A program made the position numbers and the translations under genes. From NCBI GenBank assembly GCA_900316925.1, contig ONEU01000063.1, positions 1-6,876 on the forward strand: a stretch of DNA of 6,876 bases, written 5' to 3'. This document shows, piece after piece, positions 5,709 through 6,876 of this stretch (the first letter of the stretch is position 1; each line of letters starts with the position of its first letter). A model generated the notes under the pieces. It was not told the origin of the DNA. It searched no databases and saw only the letters and a program-made list of their open reading frames with translations. Source of the stretch: an uncultured Eubacteriales bacterium (GTDB lineage Bacteria; Bacillota; Clostridia; Oscillospirales; Acutalibacteraceae).

Positions 5709-6745
5709 GTGCCATCACTCCCCTGCCTGCTGATGACGGTATGCTCCATTCCCTCTGACGGTTCAGCTATTCCCAGAAGGCCTTCTGTCAGGTAAAGCCT
5801 TCTGTCGCTGTCAATCAGCACCGCCTCCATCTGCGGATGCTCCCGGCAGTAGGTCATCGCACCGTCCTTTCCCATCACAAATAGCGCCGTAGACAGCGCA
5901 TCACATTCCAATCCGTTCTCTCCGATGATCGTCACGGACAACAGCCCCTTATCGGCCGGGTACCCCGTTGCGGGATCAAGGATGTGCCAGTAGGTTTTGC
6001 CGTCCTTCCCGACAAAATACCGTTCATAGCTCCCGGAGGTGATGACCGCTCGGTCACGGATTTCCAAAGTACAGACGATCTCATCAGGGTGCTGCGGGTC
6101 CTTGACCGCCACACGCCAGGCACTGCCGTCCGGTTTCCCTCCAAGCGCCTGGACGTTCCCGCCGAGATTCAGCAGCGCCGATGACACGCCGTTTTCCCGG
6201 AGCAGTTCACACAGCCTGTCTCCGGTAAAGCCCTTCGCCACCGCTCCGGGATCCAGCATCATCCCTTCCGGCACCTGTACGGTGCGGTGCTGCCCGTCCA
6301 CCACGATCTGCCGGTAGTCCACCTTGTTCAGCAGTTCCGAAAGCGTTCTGCTGTCAGGGACCTCATACTGGCCCGTGGTAAATCCCCACGCCCGCAGTAC
6401 CGGATAGATGCTGATATCCAATGCCCCCTCAGTCCTTGCGGAAAGCTCCAGGGCCCGCGCCGTGAGAAACGCTGTCTCCTCCGACACCGCCGTTTTCTCT
6501 CCATGACTGTGATTCAGCCGATAGATATCACTCTTTTCATCATTCACGTCCCACAGCTTCTCAAACCGATGAATCTCTTCCCTGACCTGCTCCAGCAAGG
6601 TCTCATTTCCTCCGCTGAATTTTACCGTCATCAGCGTGTCCATCGCAAACACATCCGTCTGGTAGACAGGGACTTCCCTTGCACAACCCGTCACCAGCAC
6701 CGCAGCCGCCAGCAAAGCCGGCATGATCTTCTTCAATCCGCTCAC
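5705..6745 (-). CDS. apbE: ApbE-family FAD:protein FMN transferase lipoprotein
   Basis: Covalently attaches FMN from FAD to Thr or Ser residues of exported or membrane redox proteins, using Mg2+, on the outer face of the membrane. The product (346 residues from GTG at 6745) has a lipoprotein signal peptide with lipobox LVTGC (17-21), lipidated at Cys21. ApbE motifs follow in order: MDTLMTV, DPGAVAKGF, LNLGGNVQALG, ITSGSYERYF, HILDPATGYP (254-263) and CDALSTALF (D282, expected metal ligand). DPGAVAKGF has Pro where Leu is usual. The start is uncertain: ATG at 6769 lacks a ribosome site; GTG at 6745 has GGGGAG 5 bp before; TTG at 6736 has AGAGGTG 6 bp before and would give a minimal signal peptide. 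It overlaps the NusG-II gene by 4 bp. A group II intron ends about 50 bp upstream, so no native promoter is visible. The flavinylated partner is not in the window. Confidence 0.95.
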   Translation of the reverse strand: MSGLKKIMPALLAAAVLVTGCAREVPVYQTDVFAMDTLMTVKFSGGNETLLEQVREEIHRFEKLWDVNDEKSDIYRLNHSHGEKTAVSEETAFLTARALELSARTEGALDISIYPVLRAWGFTTGQYEVPDSRTLSELLNKVDYRQIVVDGQHRTVQVPEGMMLDPGAVAKGFTGDRLCELLRENGVSSALLNLGGNVQALGGKPDGSAWRVAVKDPQHPDEIVCTLEIRDRAVITSGSYERYFVGKDGKTYWHILDPATGYPADKGLLSVTIIGENGLECDALSTALFVMGKDGAMTYCREHPQMEAVLIDSDRRLYLTEGLLGIAEPSEGMEHTVISRQGSDGT

Positions 6746-6796
6746 CTCTTCTCCCCGTTCACACGCCATTTAACTATGTTTTCAACAATCACAATA

Positions 6797-6832
6797 GGGT
6801 AGACTGAGGGACACTTTGTCCCTCAACCTCCC
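6797..6832 (-). ncRNA. Group II intron domain VI-like hairpin
   Basis: GAGGGACA (6817-6824) pairs perfectly with TGTCCCTC (6806-6813); the base GGG (6830-6832) pairs with CCC (6797-6799). A6800, unpaired beside the basal stem, is the likely branch-point adenosine for lariat formation. Confidence 0.6.
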
Positions 6833-6835
6833 ATT

Positions 6836-6866
6836 GCACCGTACGTACGGGTCTCGTATACGGCGC
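6836..6866 (-). ncRNA. Group II intron domain V-like hairpin
   Basis: GCGCCGTAT pairs with GTACGGTGC (9 bp with G-U pairs); an AC bulge on the 3' side and a short upper stem ACG/CGT follow. The lower stem, the bulge position and the CGC triad at positions 2-4 match domain V, the catalytic heart of the intron. At 31 nt it is 3 nt shorter than the usual 34, with a shortened tip and no clear GNRA loop. Confidence 0.65.
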
Positions 6867-6876
6867 TACATGAATA

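Larger units (their letters stand above)
6793..6876 (-). mobile_element. Group II intron, 3' end only (cut by window edge)
   Basis: On the minus strand the sequence carries a domain V-like hairpin (6836-6866) followed by a domain VI-like hairpin (6797-6832) and a CTACCCTATT end, the usual order at the 3' end of bacterial group II introns. The 3' splice site is placed at 6793 because bacterial introns end about 7-8 nt after the branch-point A, here probably A6800. The reverse transcriptase gene would lie beyond the window. The insertion points the same way as apbE and sits directly upstream of it. Confidence 0.75.

Overview
All recognisable genes lie on the minus strand. The content fits a Gram-positive anaerobic gut or rumen Clostridia member, probably Ruminococcus or a close Oscillospiraceae relative. 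The basis is a secreted Bacillus-type (GH13_28) alpha-amylase with a CBM26 starch-binding module, a clostridial-style Tgt, an ApbE lipoprotein paired with a NusG-domain-II protein, purine-rich Shine-Dalgarno sites, and fairly GC-rich genes separated by AT-rich spacers. Genus is inference; no species can be named.

Reading along the minus strand, from high to low coordinates. (1) 6793-6876 is the 3' end of a group II intron (domain V- and VI-like hairpins), cut by the window edge. (2) 5705-6745 is an ApbE-type FAD:protein FMN transferase lipoprotein, overlapping by 4 bp a NusG-domain-II membrane-anchored protein (5367-5708); together they look like an extracytoplasmic flavin/redox unit. (3) 5176-5366 is a non-coding stretch dominated by two large imperfect palindromes, probably a dispersed intergenic repeat. 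(4) A good promoter (TTGACA-17-TAAAAT) drives an unrecognised cytoplasmic protein with an Imm33/DUF2185-like segment (4306-5091), followed 6 bp later by tgt (3169-4299). (5) A second good promoter (TTGCAA-17-TATAAT) drives yajC (2656-3096), which ends in a strong UUCG-loop terminator (2617-2643). (6) About 600 bp of AT-rich DNA holds a candidate amylase promoter with an inverted repeat over its -35, several TTGTC(G/A)GA-type repeats and a small hairpin. (7) 1-2017 is the alpha-amylase, from a GTG start; its 3' end is missing, cut inside a Pro-Asp repeat linker.

The genes form independent functional groups: starch degradation outside the cell, Sec export (YajC), tRNA queuosine modification (Tgt) and flavinylation (ApbE plus partner). 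Both window ends fall in repeated DNA (a GGATCC tandem linker and a group II intron), consistent with a short-read contig that broke at repeats. The least described items are the Imm33-like protein co-transcribed with tgt, the palindromic intergenic element, and the operator-like repeat over the amylase -35. No clearly new multi-gene system is visible.
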